64,000 nt of DNA from CBDDLD01 sp965230605 (GCA_965230605.1 CBDDLD010000004.1:3210053-3274052), one strand, 5' to 3'; shown: positions 34,894 to 42,890, counted from the first letter of the stretch. The notes: generated by a model not told the origin, from the sequence alone. Numbers and translations are program-made.

Positions 34894-35934
34894 CTAATTC
34901 TTTAATGGTTGCAGTGGGTTTTTATTGTATTGCAAATACTCACTTCTGTTTCTATAAATCTTTATTGCTGTATAAACAGCATGCTTGAATGAACTTTCAT
35001 CGGCTGTACCTTTCCCTGCAATTTCGTATGCTGTTCCATGATCTGGTGAGGTTCTAACTTTATTTAAACCTGCTGTGTAGTTTACACCTTCTCCAAACGT
35101 AATCGTTTTAAATGGTATTAATCCTTGATCGTGATACGAAGCCAATATAGCGTCAAAGTTCTTATAGCTCATAGATCCAAAGAAACTATCTGCAGAATAA
35201 GGCCCAAAAACCAAGCTCCCCTTTGCCCTTAGATTTTCTAAGACAGGCTTAAGTATAGTATCGTCTTCATTACCTATAACACCATTGTCTCCAGCATGTG
35301 GGTTTATAGCCAAAACTGCAATTTTGGGTTTGCTAACAGAAAAGTCTTGTTTTAAAGATGTGGTAATGGTTTCTATCTTTTGTTGTATAAGCTTTTCATC
35401 TATATGCGTTGGGACATCTTTAACAGGCACGTGGTCGGTAAGCAAACCTACTTTTAAAGACTCTGCCACCATAAACATAAGACTGTTTCCTTGAAGTTCT
35501 TTGTTGAGATAATCTGTATGACCAGGAAAAGCAAATGCATCAGACTGAATATTATGTTTATTTATTGGTGCAGTGACTAACACATCTACCTCATCGTTCT
35601 TTAATGCATTTACTGCAGCTTTTAAAGATTTTATTGCATAGTTACCTTTGGTACTATCTTCCTTACCAAACTCTACTTTTACAGGTTCTTTCCAAACATT
35701 GACAACATTAACTTTGCCACTTGCAATCGCCTTAGTATTCTTAACTTCATAGAAGTTTATTTTGCTTTTAAAATGTTTTTTGAAAAAGGAAATGGTTTTA
35801 AACGATGCAAAAATGACCGGTGTACATAAATCTAATGACCTTGGGTCCTCAAATGTTTTTAAAATAATTTCGGGGCCTATTCCATTTAAATCTCCAATAG
35901 ATATTCCTACTCTTATTTTTTCTGTTTTTTTCAT
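34894..35934 (-). CDS. pdxA: 4-hydroxythreonine-4-phosphate dehydrogenase
   Basis: Metal-dependent NAD enzyme of the DXP-independent branch of pyridoxal phosphate synthesis. The 346-aa protein starts GISIGDLNGIGPEIILK and carries the metal ligand regions FPGHTDYL, NPHAGDNG and YHDQGLIPFK, with RTSPDHGTAYEIAGK near the end. It is divergent from ribE, separated by 59 bases. PLP produced by this route is the cofactor of alanine racemase. Confidence 0.95.
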   Translation of the reverse strand: MKKTEKIRVGISIGDLNGIGPEIILKTFEDPRSLDLCTPVIFASFKTISFFKKHFKSKINFYEVKNTKAIASGKVNVVNVWKEPVKVEFGKEDSTKGNYAIKSLKAAVNALKNDEVDVLVTAPINKHNIQSDAFAFPGHTDYLNKELQGNSLMFMVAESLKVGLLTDHVPVKDVPTHIDEKLIQQKIETITTSLKQDFSVSKPKIAVLAINPHAGDNGVIGNEDDTILKPVLENLRAKGSLVFGPYSADSFFGSMSYKNFDAILASYHDQGLIPFKTITFGEGVNYTAGLNKVRTSPDHGTAYEIAGKGTADESSFKHAVYTAIKIYRNRSEYLQYNKNPLQPLKN

Positions 35935-35969
35935 GAATCCCTCTCTTTTGTACGTAAATTTACAGCTAA

Positions 35970-35977
35970 CAAATTTA
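35970..35977 (-). promoter_or_regulatory. Possible -7 element for pdxA
   Basis: On the minus strand TAAATTTG fits TAnnTTTG, 35 bases upstream of the pdxA ATG, in the short divergent region shared with ribE. No TTG at -33 was found. Confidence 0.4.
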
Positions 35978-35993
35978 ACTAATAAAACAGAAT

Positions 35994-36584
35994 ATGTTTA
36001 CCGGAATTATAGAGGATTTAGCTCTTGTTGAAGAAATAACAAAATCTCAGGACAATATCAATATAAAAATTAAGAGTACACTTACACCTGAGCTTAAAAT
36101 AGATCAAAGCGTATCCCATAATGGAGTGTGCCTTACTGTTGTAGATATAGAGAGGGACATTTACACCGTAACAGCTATTAAAGAAACACTAGATAAGTCC
36201 AATCTAGGTCGTCTAAAAGTTGGTGATTCTATTAATTTGGAAAGGGCTATGAAGCTTGGTGATCGATTAGACGGACATATCGTTCAGGGACATGTAGATC
36301 AGACTGCTGTTTGTCGTTCTGTTGAAGAGGCCAACGGAAGTTGGGTATTTAGCTTTGATTATGATCCGTCACTAAATAACGTAACTATAGAAAAAGGGTC
36401 TATAACTATAAATGGGGTAAGTTTAACCGTTGTTAATTCTGAACACAACGGATTTTCTGTTGCTATTATTCCTTATACTTTTGAACACACTACATTCAAT
36501 CAGCTACAAAAAGGAAGTATTGTTAACTTGGAGTTTGATGTTGTTGGTAAATATATTAAGCGACTTTATGAAGCTTACAATTAA
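35994..36584 (+). CDS. ribE: Riboflavin synthase, alpha subunit
   Basis: Dismutates two 6,7-dimethyl-8-ribityllumazine to riboflavin. The 196-aa protein has the internal duplication of the family: MFTGIIEDLALVEE with the SVSHNGVCLTVV motif in the first barrel, and GHIVQGHVDQT, then SITINGVSLTVV in the second. It ends with the usual C-terminal helix VGKYIKRLYEAYN. It converges on the 65-aa gene with a 4-base overlap. Confidence 0.95.
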   Translation: MFTGIIEDLALVEEITKSQDNINIKIKSTLTPELKIDQSVSHNGVCLTVVDIERDIYTVTAIKETLDKSNLGRLKVGDSINLERAMKLGDRLDGHIVQGHVDQTAVCRSVEEANGSWVFSFDYDPSLNNVTIEKGSITINGVSLTVVNSEHNGFSVAIIPYTFEHTTFNQLQKGSIVNLEFDVVGKYIKRLYEAYN

Positions 36585-36778
36585 TTTTGCTTACTCAACT
36601 TAAACGATCTGAAAACACCATAAATTATAGCTATTACTAACAATGCGTATACTGCATTATCAATAGGTAATCCTGGTGGTGGAGGTGGCATAGGAGGTGG
36701 CGGCGCACTTCCCTGAGCGATAGAGGGTAGGCTTGTGAGTATAAGCAGTATTGAGGCAAAAACTTTTTTCTTACTCAT
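36581..36778 (-). CDS. Small proline-rich single-pass membrane protein
   Basis: A 65-aa protein. It has a signal sequence or first helix (MSKKKVFASILLILTSLPSIAQG), a proline block PPPPMPPPPPGLPID, a hydrophobic segment (NAVYALLVIAIIYGVF) and a basic tail RSFKLSKQN. This tripartite layout (short Pro/Gly-Pro-Asp motif, helix, basic tail) is common in very small Flavobacteria exported proteins and recalls C-terminal sorting signals. No function is known to me. It overlaps the end of ribE by four bases and has a long upstream region (36779-37106). Confidence 0.7.
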   Translation of the reverse strand: MSKKKVFASILLILTSLPSIAQGSAPPPPMPPPPPGLPIDNAVYALLVIAIIYGVFRSFKLSKQN

Positions 36779-37012
36779 TTTTTATTCAAAAGAGATTTCT
36801 AATTAACTCATATTCAGCTGTGTAAAGAATCTAAATTAATATGTCAACAAGAATTTAAATACTCGACTCAACACTATAAGTCTTCTACTTTATAGACATT
36901 TCCATTTGGAAACACCTCTAAACAAAGGTCAAATTTATAAAAATTTACCAGCCTTCAAAATTATTTCGATGAAAAATTATCTTTTAAATGCAAAAATCAT
37001 CGATGAAATACG

Positions 37013-37030
37013 TAAAATCGTCCGATTTTA
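37013..37030. promoter_or_regulatory. Perfect palindrome upstream of the 65-aa gene
   Basis: TAAAATCG, TC, CGATTTTA is an 8-2-8 perfect palindrome. It lies in the 36779-37106 intergenic stretch, which is otherwise AT-rich and holds no gene. It might be a regulator-binding site; an AT-rich terminator is less likely because no T tract follows. Confidence 0.4.
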
Positions 37031-37106
37031 GCTTAATTTTGATAGTTACCTACCTATTATTTAACACAAAGATAATATTGAAATTTTAAATCGCTAATTA
37101 AAACTG

Positions 37107-37133
37107 AAAAGCCTTCTGAAAAACAAGGCTTTG
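37107..37133 (-). terminator. Probable terminator after the LytTR gene
   Basis: AAAGCCTT and AAGGCTTT form an 8-bp stem with a nine-base loop, 13 bases beyond the LytTR stop on the minus strand, followed by TTTTC. Confidence 0.65.
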
Positions 37134-37145
37134 ATCTGAAATGTA

Positions 37146-37931
37146 TTACATCAAATCATATAAATTTTGGGTGTTTTCTCTATACTTTCGACCAATCGGA
37201 ATCTCCTCTCCTCCAACCTTTACACTAGAGCTTGATAATGCATTAATTTTATTTGTGTTAATGATGTATGACTTATGCACTCTTTTAAAACCTTTATCTC
37301 CAAGTTTTTCTTCAATGCTTTTTAAGCTTTCTAATGAAATAATCCTTTGATCTTCGGTATTCCAAACCACATACTCTCTTAACCCTTTAATAAAAAGAAT
37401 CTCATCAATATTTATGAAATGAGTCGTGTTGCCTTCTTTTATAGAAAGCACTTCCTCTTTACTCCCTTGCTTCATCTTTTTGTTTTCTATCTCAATAGTT
37501 CGGTTTACAGTTAACAGCTTGTATAGGGTACTACAGAGTAAGGCAAGCGAATAAAAAGAAGAGCCTGAGAGAATACTCCAAAAATCTGTTGAAAATTGAA
37601 TGCCTTTATAATTTGATTGTATAGAATAAGAGGCTGAAAGAATGGCGTCTATAAAGAAAAATGATAGTGTAAATATTATGTAAATAAAAGCAATGGAAAT
37701 GATAGTGTATAAAATGAATTTTCTTTTTTCAAAAAAATACGGGTAAAGCACATATAAGTTAGTAAGGGCAATAATAGCTTGGAGGCTAACAATAACAATA
37801 TTCTTTATCAAGTAAAAGTCAATATGTTGCCCACCACTCATCAATACAGATTGCAAAAGCCAAAAAAGTATCCAAAAGAAGAAGATTTTAAAGAGTCGTT
37901 TGTTGATGGCTTTATTGCTTTGCTGAATCAT
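37146..37931 (-). CDS. Membrane-bound LytTR-type transcriptional regulator
   Basis: A 261-aa protein with about four transmembrane helices in the first 140 residues (for example IFFFWILFWLLQSVLM and ILYTIISIAFIYIIFTLSFFF). A C-terminal LytTR DNA-binding domain follows (LFIKGLREYVVWNT, RVHKSYIINTNKINAL, EIPIGRKYRENTQ). It has no receiver domain, so it may sense a membrane signal directly. It is divergent from the secreted protein gene at 38059. A target could be that gene, the 65-aa gene or itself. Confidence 0.85.
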   Translation of the reverse strand: MIQQSNKAINKRLFKIFFFWILFWLLQSVLMSGGQHIDFYLIKNIVIVSLQAIIALTNLYVLYPYFFEKRKFILYTIISIAFIYIIFTLSFFFIDAILSASYSIQSNYKGIQFSTDFWSILSGSSFYSLALLCSTLYKLLTVNRTIEIENKKMKQGSKEEVLSIKEGNTTHFINIDEILFIKGLREYVVWNTEDQRIISLESLKSIEEKLGDKGFKRVHKSYIINTNKINALSSSSVKVGGEEIPIGRKYRENTQNLYDLM

Positions 37932-38058
37932 GTTTCAATATTAAAAAGAAAACGTCAATTGAGTTTTTCCGTTGGTTGAAAATACATAGACATTCATTGA
38001 ATATAGTTTATTAGAAATGTTCTCAGTATTAAATTTAAGAAATCAAAAAACAAATCTT

Positions 38059-38568
38059 ATGGGATATTTAAAGAGAACGTTTCAAATTATAGTTATAGTC
38101 ATAATGTCTGTTACAATGGCTACAGCGCAACAGAATAATTCTTATCAACTAGTTTATGAAGCTGATGAAAATGGAACTGTTGTTTCGGGAAGTTTAAAAA
38201 CCTTGAATGACTATGTCAGCAAAGGTTATGCCGTTAGAGTAGGTTGGAACATGGGTGGGGTATACCATTGGGCAGAAGCTATGTTTATTACGCAATATGA
38301 AGGTCATGTGTTTGCTCAAATTCATTCTATATTTATGCAAGCACCTTACCCGTCCAAGTTTAATGGGAAACCTGAAATGCATATGCCTGAGAAGGATCCA
38401 CATGGTTGGTCTGCTATTATAGGAACCACTGGAGATTTAGAGATGAAATGGAATGGTATTCCTTTTAAATGGAATAAAGAAAAGCACAAAACCGAAAAGG
38501 AGTTCAAAGCTTATGTGAGAACCTGGGAGCGCGGAAAGGCAAAAACAAAGTGGGTGATTGTTAAATAA
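38059..38568 (+). CDS. Secreted hypothetical protein
   Basis: A 169-aa product with a signal peptide (FQIIVIVIMSVTMATAQ). The mature part is rich in Trp, His and Met, with phrases such as VGWNMGGVYHWAEAMFI and MHMPEKDPHGWSAIIGTTGD. I do not recognise the family. The start is ATG 38059 (MGYLKRTFQ); an in-frame ATG at 38017 would add 14 residues before the signal. It is divergent from the LytTR regulator gene, which may control it. Confidence 0.65.
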   Translation: MGYLKRTFQIIVIVIMSVTMATAQQNNSYQLVYEADENGTVVSGSLKTLNDYVSKGYAVRVGWNMGGVYHWAEAMFITQYEGHVFAQIHSIFMQAPYPSKFNGKPEMHMPEKDPHGWSAIIGTTGDLEMKWNGIPFKWNKEKHKTEKEFKAYVRTWERGKAKTKWVIVK

Positions 38569-38603
38569 CTATCCTCAAAATAATGCAGATGTATTAATAA
38601 GTT

Positions 38604-39101
38604 CTAATTTATTTGATATTTTTTGATGCAAAATAAATCTGGATATATATCCTCAAAAGCTTTAACATCTTTATTATAAACCAGACCGTTTACTTCAAAG
38701 GAGTGGTTAAGCGAATTGTTTAACTCTAGTCTTAACTCACTTATCTTTTTGTTCATATAATAAGAGAGAATTGAGAATTGAGAATTTTTTCTAGACCATA
38801 ATACTTTAGAGTCTTCTTTTTGTCTACTTATTTCACAATAGAATTTTTTTAACTCTCTAATCTCAGAAAAAAATTGCCCTCCCAAGGCATCAAAAATAAT
38901 TTGATTGTCATTGGAGAGGACAAAATAGATTCTTCTAATGTTGTGTTTTATGACCAGTCTTTTAATGTATTCTATTGTTTCATTATCTGAAGTAAAAGAA
39001 TTCCCAAGAGACGTGTAAAAAAAGTTATCGTGCTTAAAAGTGTCATTAATAATGGATTCTAAGCAGTCCGTTGGGCATAAAATAAACAGTCTTTTATACA
39101 T
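38604..39101 (-). CDS. Hypothetical protein, last gene of the merC-folE operon
   Basis: A 165-aa soluble protein of unknown function. The N-terminus MYKRLFILCPTDCLESII, the stretch IRRIYFVLSNDNQIIFDALGG and a Lys-rich middle suggest an alpha/beta fold, but no catalytic motif is clear. It begins two bases after the stop of the preceding gene, so it belongs to the operon led by merC. Its metal or folate link is therefore only contextual. Confidence 0.6.
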   Translation of the reverse strand: MYKRLFILCPTDCLESIINDTFKHDNFFYTSLGNSFTSDNETIEYIKRLVIKHNIRRIYFVLSNDNQIIFDALGGQFFSEIRELKKFYCEISRQKEDSKVLWSRKNSQFSILSYYMNKKISELRLELNNSLNHSFEVNGLVYNKDVKAFEDIYPDLFCIKKYQIN

Positions 39102-39103
39102 TA

Positions 39104-39580
39104 TTACACAACATCATCAGGGTGAGGAAACGGAAATGACGAATGGTGCAAATCAATTTTTAACTCCCCATCAATTAATTTATAACCAAAAGTGTATTCT
39201 ACTTTTGCTTCATCGCCATTTAAATCAGTGAAAAAATAGTTTCCCATAGCAATGGCGCGCTTTTCTTCTATTATAAAACCAGCATTTTCAAACCTGACTT
39301 TTGTCCAAGGTTGTATTGCAAACCCTTTGTCTTCTTGGCAAGCTCTATCTTCACCCGCAATAAAATAAGACAAAGCTTCTGGTTTTGTTGGTCTAAATTG
39401 TTCTATAGCACACTTAGTAGGTTTAAATAAAACCGAACCCGCTTCAAAAGCATAGCGTTCATCAAGAAATTTGCTGGCATAAGCTTCACATTCAGATCTA
39501 TTTTCTTTTAGAGAGCCTATCTTTACAACGCCATCTCCCCAACTTTTTTGAGCATCTAGTACTTGTTCTTTTGTGATCAT
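39104..39580 (-). CDS. NTF2/SnoaL-like conserved protein in the merC-folE operon
   Basis: A 158-aa protein. The pattern DAQKSWGDGVVKIGSL near the start, ALSYFIAGEDRACQEDKGFAI in the middle and KIDLHHSSFPFPHP at the end suggests the cystatin-like (NTF2/CaMKII-association) fold. Some database entries label similar proteins phosphoribosyl-AMP cyclohydrolase, but I see no HisI metal-binding motif, so I do not use that name. Its start codon overlaps the folE stop by 4 bases, so the two are translationally coupled. Confidence 0.55.
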   Translation of the reverse strand: MITKEQVLDAQKSWGDGVVKIGSLKENRSECEAYASKFLDERYAFEAGSVLFKPTKCAIEQFRPTKPEALSYFIAGEDRACQEDKGFAIQPWTKVRFENAGFIIEEKRAIAMGNYFFTDLNGDEAKVEYTFGYKLIDGELKIDLHHSSFPFPHPDDVV

Positions 39581-40245
39581 TGTTTTAATGTTTGATTATT
39601 AATTATATCTAAAAATTCTTTTCGCTTTAAGTCATCTTTAAAGGATCCACCGTATTCCAAAGTTGTAGTAAAACTTTCCTTGTCTTTAATCCCTCGAGAT
39701 GATACACATAAATGCTTGGCATTTACCATAACAATAACATCCTCAGTTCCTAAGGTTTCTTGTAAATCCTTCAAAATTTGTAGGCAAAGGCGTTCTTGTA
39801 CTTGTGGTCGATGTGCGTAGTAATCAACCAAACGATTGATTTTAGACAGACCTATTACCTTATTATTTGGCAGGTAACCAATATGGGCATGACCAACAAT
39901 AGGAAGGAAATGATGTTCGCAAGACGAATCAATGGATATGTTTTGCTCAACTAGCATTTTCTTATAGCCATACTTATTTTCAAATGTTGAAAGCTTGGGT
40001 TTGTTAGCTGGATTTAAACCATAAAATAGTTCTTTAACATACATTTTAGCGAACCTGTATGGCGTTCCGGATAAGCTGTCATCTGTTAGGTCTAGCCCTA
40101 ATTCAATCATTATTTTTTCAAAATGATGCTGAATGTTTTTTATTTTTTCATCATCCGTCTTAGAGAATGCATCCGGATGCATTGGTGTCTCAACACTAGT
40201 CCCAACATGGTTGTCTCCCAATAATTCTATTTCTTCTTTATTCAT
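39577..40245 (-). CDS. folE: GTP cyclohydrolase I (zinc-dependent type IA)
   Basis: Converts GTP to dihydroneopterin triphosphate, the first step to folate and pterins. The 222-aa protein keeps the zinc ligands: C109 and H112 in SSCEHHFLPIVG and C180 in KHLCVSSRG. DSLSGTPYRFAKMYVKELF and GLSKINRLVDYYAHRPQVQERL are also canonical. It is not the zinc-free FolE2 that Zur often controls. It follows the MerC-like gene by 11 bases and is predicted to be under the palindromic operator at 40662-40714. Confidence 0.95.
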   Translation of the reverse strand: MNKEEIELLGDNHVGTSVETPMHPDAFSKTDDEKIKNIQHHFEKIMIELGLDLTDDSLSGTPYRFAKMYVKELFYGLNPANKPKLSTFENKYGYKKMLVEQNISIDSSCEHHFLPIVGHAHIGYLPNNKVIGLSKINRLVDYYAHRPQVQERLCLQILKDLQETLGTEDVIVMVNAKHLCVSSRGIKDKESFTTTLEYGGSFKDDLKRKEFLDIINNQTLKQ

Positions 40246-40256
40246 AAACCTTTCAA

Positions 40257-40655
40257 TTAGTTAACACAACACTCTTCTTCTTTACATTGACAAAATTTCA
40301 AATTATATACATGAAGAAACACTAGACCGAGTGATGGTATGTAAATAGCATACTCTGGTAAAGCTAACCATTGTCCTTTCTCATTAAGAATAATAAAACT
40401 TAATAGTGCCCAAGTAATCCACATAGCTGGTTTTATCCACTGCTTTGAGGTGGATTTAGCGGACCAATAAACAGCAATAAATGATACGGCTAAGAAAATA
40501 TAATCCAAGCTTTTCCACCAACTTGGGGCATCGACATCACAGCACGCAGCATGGGCTTGAGCTATAAAAAGCAAAGGCGTACTTACACAGTGTATTAAGC
40601 ATAAGCTACTTGCAAACACACCTATAGTATCAGATTTCTGTTTATATGTAATCAT
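40257..40655 (-). CDS. MerC-family small membrane protein
   Basis: A 132-aa protein with four predicted helices. The first carries SSLCLIHCVSTPLLFIAQ, the Cys-containing pattern of the MerC family, and a Cys-rich tail ends the protein (KFCQCKEEECCVN). MerC proteins bind or transport metals, first described for mercury. In Flavobacteria chromosomal homologs often lie next to Fur/Zur-type regulators, as here. Zinc is the likely metal given the operator and regulator, but this is inference. First gene of a four-gene operon. Confidence 0.8.
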   Translation of the reverse strand: MITYKQKSDTIGVFASSLCLIHCVSTPLLFIAQAHAACCDVDAPSWWKSLDYIFLAVSFIAVYWSAKSTSKQWIKPAMWITWALLSFIILNEKGQWLALPEYAIYIPSLGLVFLHVYNLKFCQCKEEECCVN

Positions 40656-40661
40656 AGTAAA

Positions 40662-40676
40662 TGCAACTGAGTTGCA
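40662..40676. promoter_or_regulatory. Palindromic operator box 1 (Fur/Zur-type, predicted)
   Basis: TGCAACT G AGTTGCA is a perfect 7-1-7 palindrome. On the minus strand it overlaps the last two bases of the merC -7 element and covers the expected transcription start, six bases upstream of the merC ATG. Fur-family proteins bind such 7-1-7 palindromes. Confidence 0.75.
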
Positions 40677-40704
40677 AAAGTAAGTATAATATTTTTTATT
40701 GCAA
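40675..40704 (-). promoter_or_regulatory. Promoter of the merC-folE operon
   Basis: On the minus strand TTG (40704-40702), a 19-base spacer, then TACTTTTG (40682-40675), a good match to the Bacteroidota promoter (TTG at -33, TAnnTTTG at -7). The -33 TTG lies inside operator box 2 and the -7 touches box 1. Confidence 0.7.
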
Positions 40705-40714
40705 CTTAGTTGTA
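40700..40714. promoter_or_regulatory. Palindromic operator box 2 (Fur/Zur-type, predicted)
   Basis: TGCAACT T AGTTGTA, the same palindrome as box 1 with one changed base in the right arm. It is centred 38 bp away and ends 13 bases before the regulator's ATG. It covers the -33 of the merC promoter and probably the start region of the regulator gene, which fits autorepression. Confidence 0.72.
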
Positions 40715-40727
40715 CTAAATTAGCGGT

Positions 40728-41105
40728 ATGGGAATCGTTAGAAGAACAAAATCAGTTCAGGCCTTATTAAATGCTTTTGAAAACAACAATAAAGCCTTGT
40801 CAGCTGTTTATTTGATTGATCTCTTAGGCAAGGAAATGAATAAGACTACCATTTACAGGATTCTAGATAAACTGGAAGAAGATGGTATTGTACATTCGTT
40901 TTGGGGGAGTGATGGGTTAAGGTGGTATGCCAAATGTGATGGTTGTGATACCCATAAACATTTCGACACTCACCCTCACTTTCAATGTAGCAAATGTGGT
41001 AATGTAGAATGCTTATCAATAGATATTGAAATCCCAGTCATCAAAAACCATCAAGTAGATTCTACTGAAATCATATTAATAGGTAAATGCGAACAATGTA
41101 TTTAA
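40728..41105 (+). CDS. Fur-family transcriptional regulator, Zur-like
   Basis: A 125-aa repressor with an N-terminal winged helix (NKTTIYRILDKLEEDGIVH as recognition helix and wing). The C-terminal part has structural zinc cysteines C87/C90 (FQCSKCGN) and C121/C124 (GKCEQC), plus His/Cys-rich regulatory residues (KCDGCDTHKHFDTHPHF). It is divergent from merC-folE, with two matching palindromes between. Zur is more likely than Fur or PerR because of the neighbours, but the metal cannot be proven from the sequence. Confidence 0.85.
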   Translation: MGIVRRTKSVQALLNAFENNNKALSAVYLIDLLGKEMNKTTIYRILDKLEEDGIVHSFWGSDGLRWYAKCDGCDTHKHFDTHPHFQCSKCGNVECLSIDIEIPVIKNHQVDSTEIILIGKCEQCI

Positions 41106-41133
41106 AAATAATAGTCAAAGCCCTTACATAATT

Positions 41134-42813
41134 ATGGAATATAGTCGAAGACGATTTATTACTTTTTTAGGTAGAGCCGGTTTGGGAATAGCTGTTACAC
41201 CTACCTTCTTAATTAGGTGCGGTAACAACTCAACACCTGCATCAACAATAGAAAGCACACCTCAAGACATATTAAAGAGACTGCAAGAAGTTGCATTACA
41301 GTCATTGAACCCTTCTAATAAAGACGACCTTTTATTGGCTAATGGTTTAGATTATCATATCGTCTTAAAATGGGGCGATAAAATTAGCGGAGATGATTAT
41401 TTTGGATACAATAACGATTTCACTTGTTTTATTCCATTAGATGAAAACAATCCTAAAGATGGGTTATTATGGGTCAATCATGAGTATGTGAATCCTTTAT
41501 TTGTCTCTAACTATAATTATAACACCGATACGAGGGCTAGTAGAACTAAAGCACAAGTAGATAAAGAAATGTACAATGTTGGAGGGAGTATTGTAAGAGT
41601 AAAAGAGCAAGACGGCATATGGAAAGTCGTTGAAGGGGATCCGCATAATAGGCGTATCACTGCTATGACACCTATGGCATTAAATTGGGATACTCCTATT
41701 GCCGGAAAAACCACAGCGATAGGCACAAATAGTAATTGTTCTGGAGGTATCACGCCTTGGAACACCTTCCTTACTTGTGAGGAAAACTATCAACACTTTT
41801 TTGGGGAAATTATATATGATGAAGAAAATAATCCTTCTAAAGTACCTGGCGATTACAGTTGGGATAAATTCTATGACTACCCCCCAGAGCATTATGGGTG
41901 GGTTGTGGAGGTCAATCCAAAAGATGGCACTGCACAAAAGCATATAGCATTAGGGCGATTTTCGCATGAGTGCTGTACGTTGTATGAATTAGAAGATCGG
42001 CGTGTAGTTGCATATTCTGGAGATGATAAAGCAGATGAGCACATTTATAAATTTGTATCGTCTCAACCAGGCTCTTTAAAAGAAGGTACTTTATATGTAG
42101 CAGATATTGATAACGGAAAATGGATGGCCCTCGACTGGGAGGCTCAACCTCAGCTTAAAAAGAAATTTAAAAATCAAACTGAAGTTTTAATACGAGCAAG
42201 GGAAGCAGCTAAACTATTAGGGGCTACAGAGCTCAACAGACCTGAAGATATAGAAATTGACCCTATTACAGGGAATATATTTATCTCATTAACCAATAAC
42301 AAACGTAAAGATGATTATCATGGCTCTATCTTAAAAATTGAAGAATCTGATGGAAAATTTGATGCCCTAACATTTAAAGCCTCTACTTACAAAGCGGGAG
42401 GTGAAGAGAGTGGCTTCTCCTGTCCTGACAACCTAGCTTTTGATATGTCCGGGAATCTTTGGATCACTTCAGATATGTCTGGCAGTTCTATGAATAAAGA
42501 AGGGGAGCCATACGTTCCTTTTAAAAACAATAGTTTGTTTGTAATCCCAAGATATGGTGAAGATGCAGGAAAAGTGATTCGTGTTGCTTCAGCACCTCGA
42601 GATGCTGAACTCACCGGCCCTTGGTTTTCCCCAGATGGAAAAACACTTTTTTTAAGTGTGCAGCACCCCGGTGAGCAAACAAAAGACCTGAACGCTCCAA
42701 CAAGCACATGGCCATTTGATGAAGATAAAATTCCCAAACCGGCTGTAGTTGCTATTACCGGTGATTTAATTGAAAAAATGAACAAACTACATTTAATAGA
42801 AAACGAAGGCTAG
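41134..42813 (+). CDS. phoX: PhoX-like phosphatase (DUF839), Tat-exported
   Basis: A 559-aa exported protein. The N-terminus SRRRFITFLGRAGLG is a twin-arginine signal, and C29 in TFLIRCGN may be lipidated although the lipobox is imperfect. The PhoX/DUF839 fold is seen in GLLWVNHEYVNP, TFLTCEENYQHFFGE, HYGWVVEVNPKDG, GRFSHECCTLYE and AYSGDDKADEHIYKF. PhoX is a calcium- and iron-dependent alkaline phosphatase that frees phosphate from organic phosphorus and is common in marine bacteria. It starts 28 bases after the Fur-like gene, so co-transcription is possible. Confidence 0.85.
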   Translation: MEYSRRRFITFLGRAGLGIAVTPTFLIRCGNNSTPASTIESTPQDILKRLQEVALQSLNPSNKDDLLLANGLDYHIVLKWGDKISGDDYFGYNNDFTCFIPLDENNPKDGLLWVNHEYVNPLFVSNYNYNTDTRASRTKAQVDKEMYNVGGSIVRVKEQDGIWKVVEGDPHNRRITAMTPMALNWDTPIAGKTTAIGTNSNCSGGITPWNTFLTCEENYQHFFGEIIYDEENNPSKVPGDYSWDKFYDYPPEHYGWVVEVNPKDGTAQKHIALGRFSHECCTLYELEDRRVVAYSGDDKADEHIYKFVSSQPGSLKEGTLYVADIDNGKWMALDWEAQPQLKKKFKNQTEVLIRAREAAKLLGATELNRPEDIEIDPITGNIFISLTNNKRKDDYHGSILKIEESDGKFDALTFKASTYKAGGEESGFSCPDNLAFDMSGNLWITSDMSGSSMNKEGEPYVPFKNNSLFVIPRYGEDAGKVIRVASAPRDAELTGPWFSPDGKTLFLSVQHPGEQTKDLNAPTSTWPFDEDKIPKPAVVAITGDLIEKMNKLHLIENEG

Positions 42814-42862
42814 TATTTTTATAGAGTTAATAGGTTAGATTAATATTAGACACTTCTAAGAC

Positions 42863-42890
42863 AAAGTTCCTTAAAGATTTAAGGAACTTT
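42863..42890. terminator. Hairpin after phoX
   Basis: AAAGTTCCTTAAA and its complement form a long near-perfect stem with a small loop, 49 bases after the phoX stop. There is no clear T tract beyond TTT, so termination is likely but not certain. Apart from this and the next hairpin, 42814-43074 shows no gene. Confidence 0.7.

Noticed and set aside
36779..37145. Possible small RNA gene or riboswitch in the 36779-37145 gap
   Set aside because: Apart from one palindrome and a terminator belonging to the LytTR gene, no conserved riboswitch core or promoter was seen; kept only as a regulatory possibility.
39104..39580. Phosphoribosyl-AMP cyclohydrolase (HisI)
   Set aside because: No HisI cysteine/aspartate metal-binding motif is visible; the overall pattern looks NTF2-like.
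42387..42785. Minus-strand open frame of 132 codons inside phoX
   Set aside because: Shadow of the phoX reading frame; no start context, no domain and no place in an operon.
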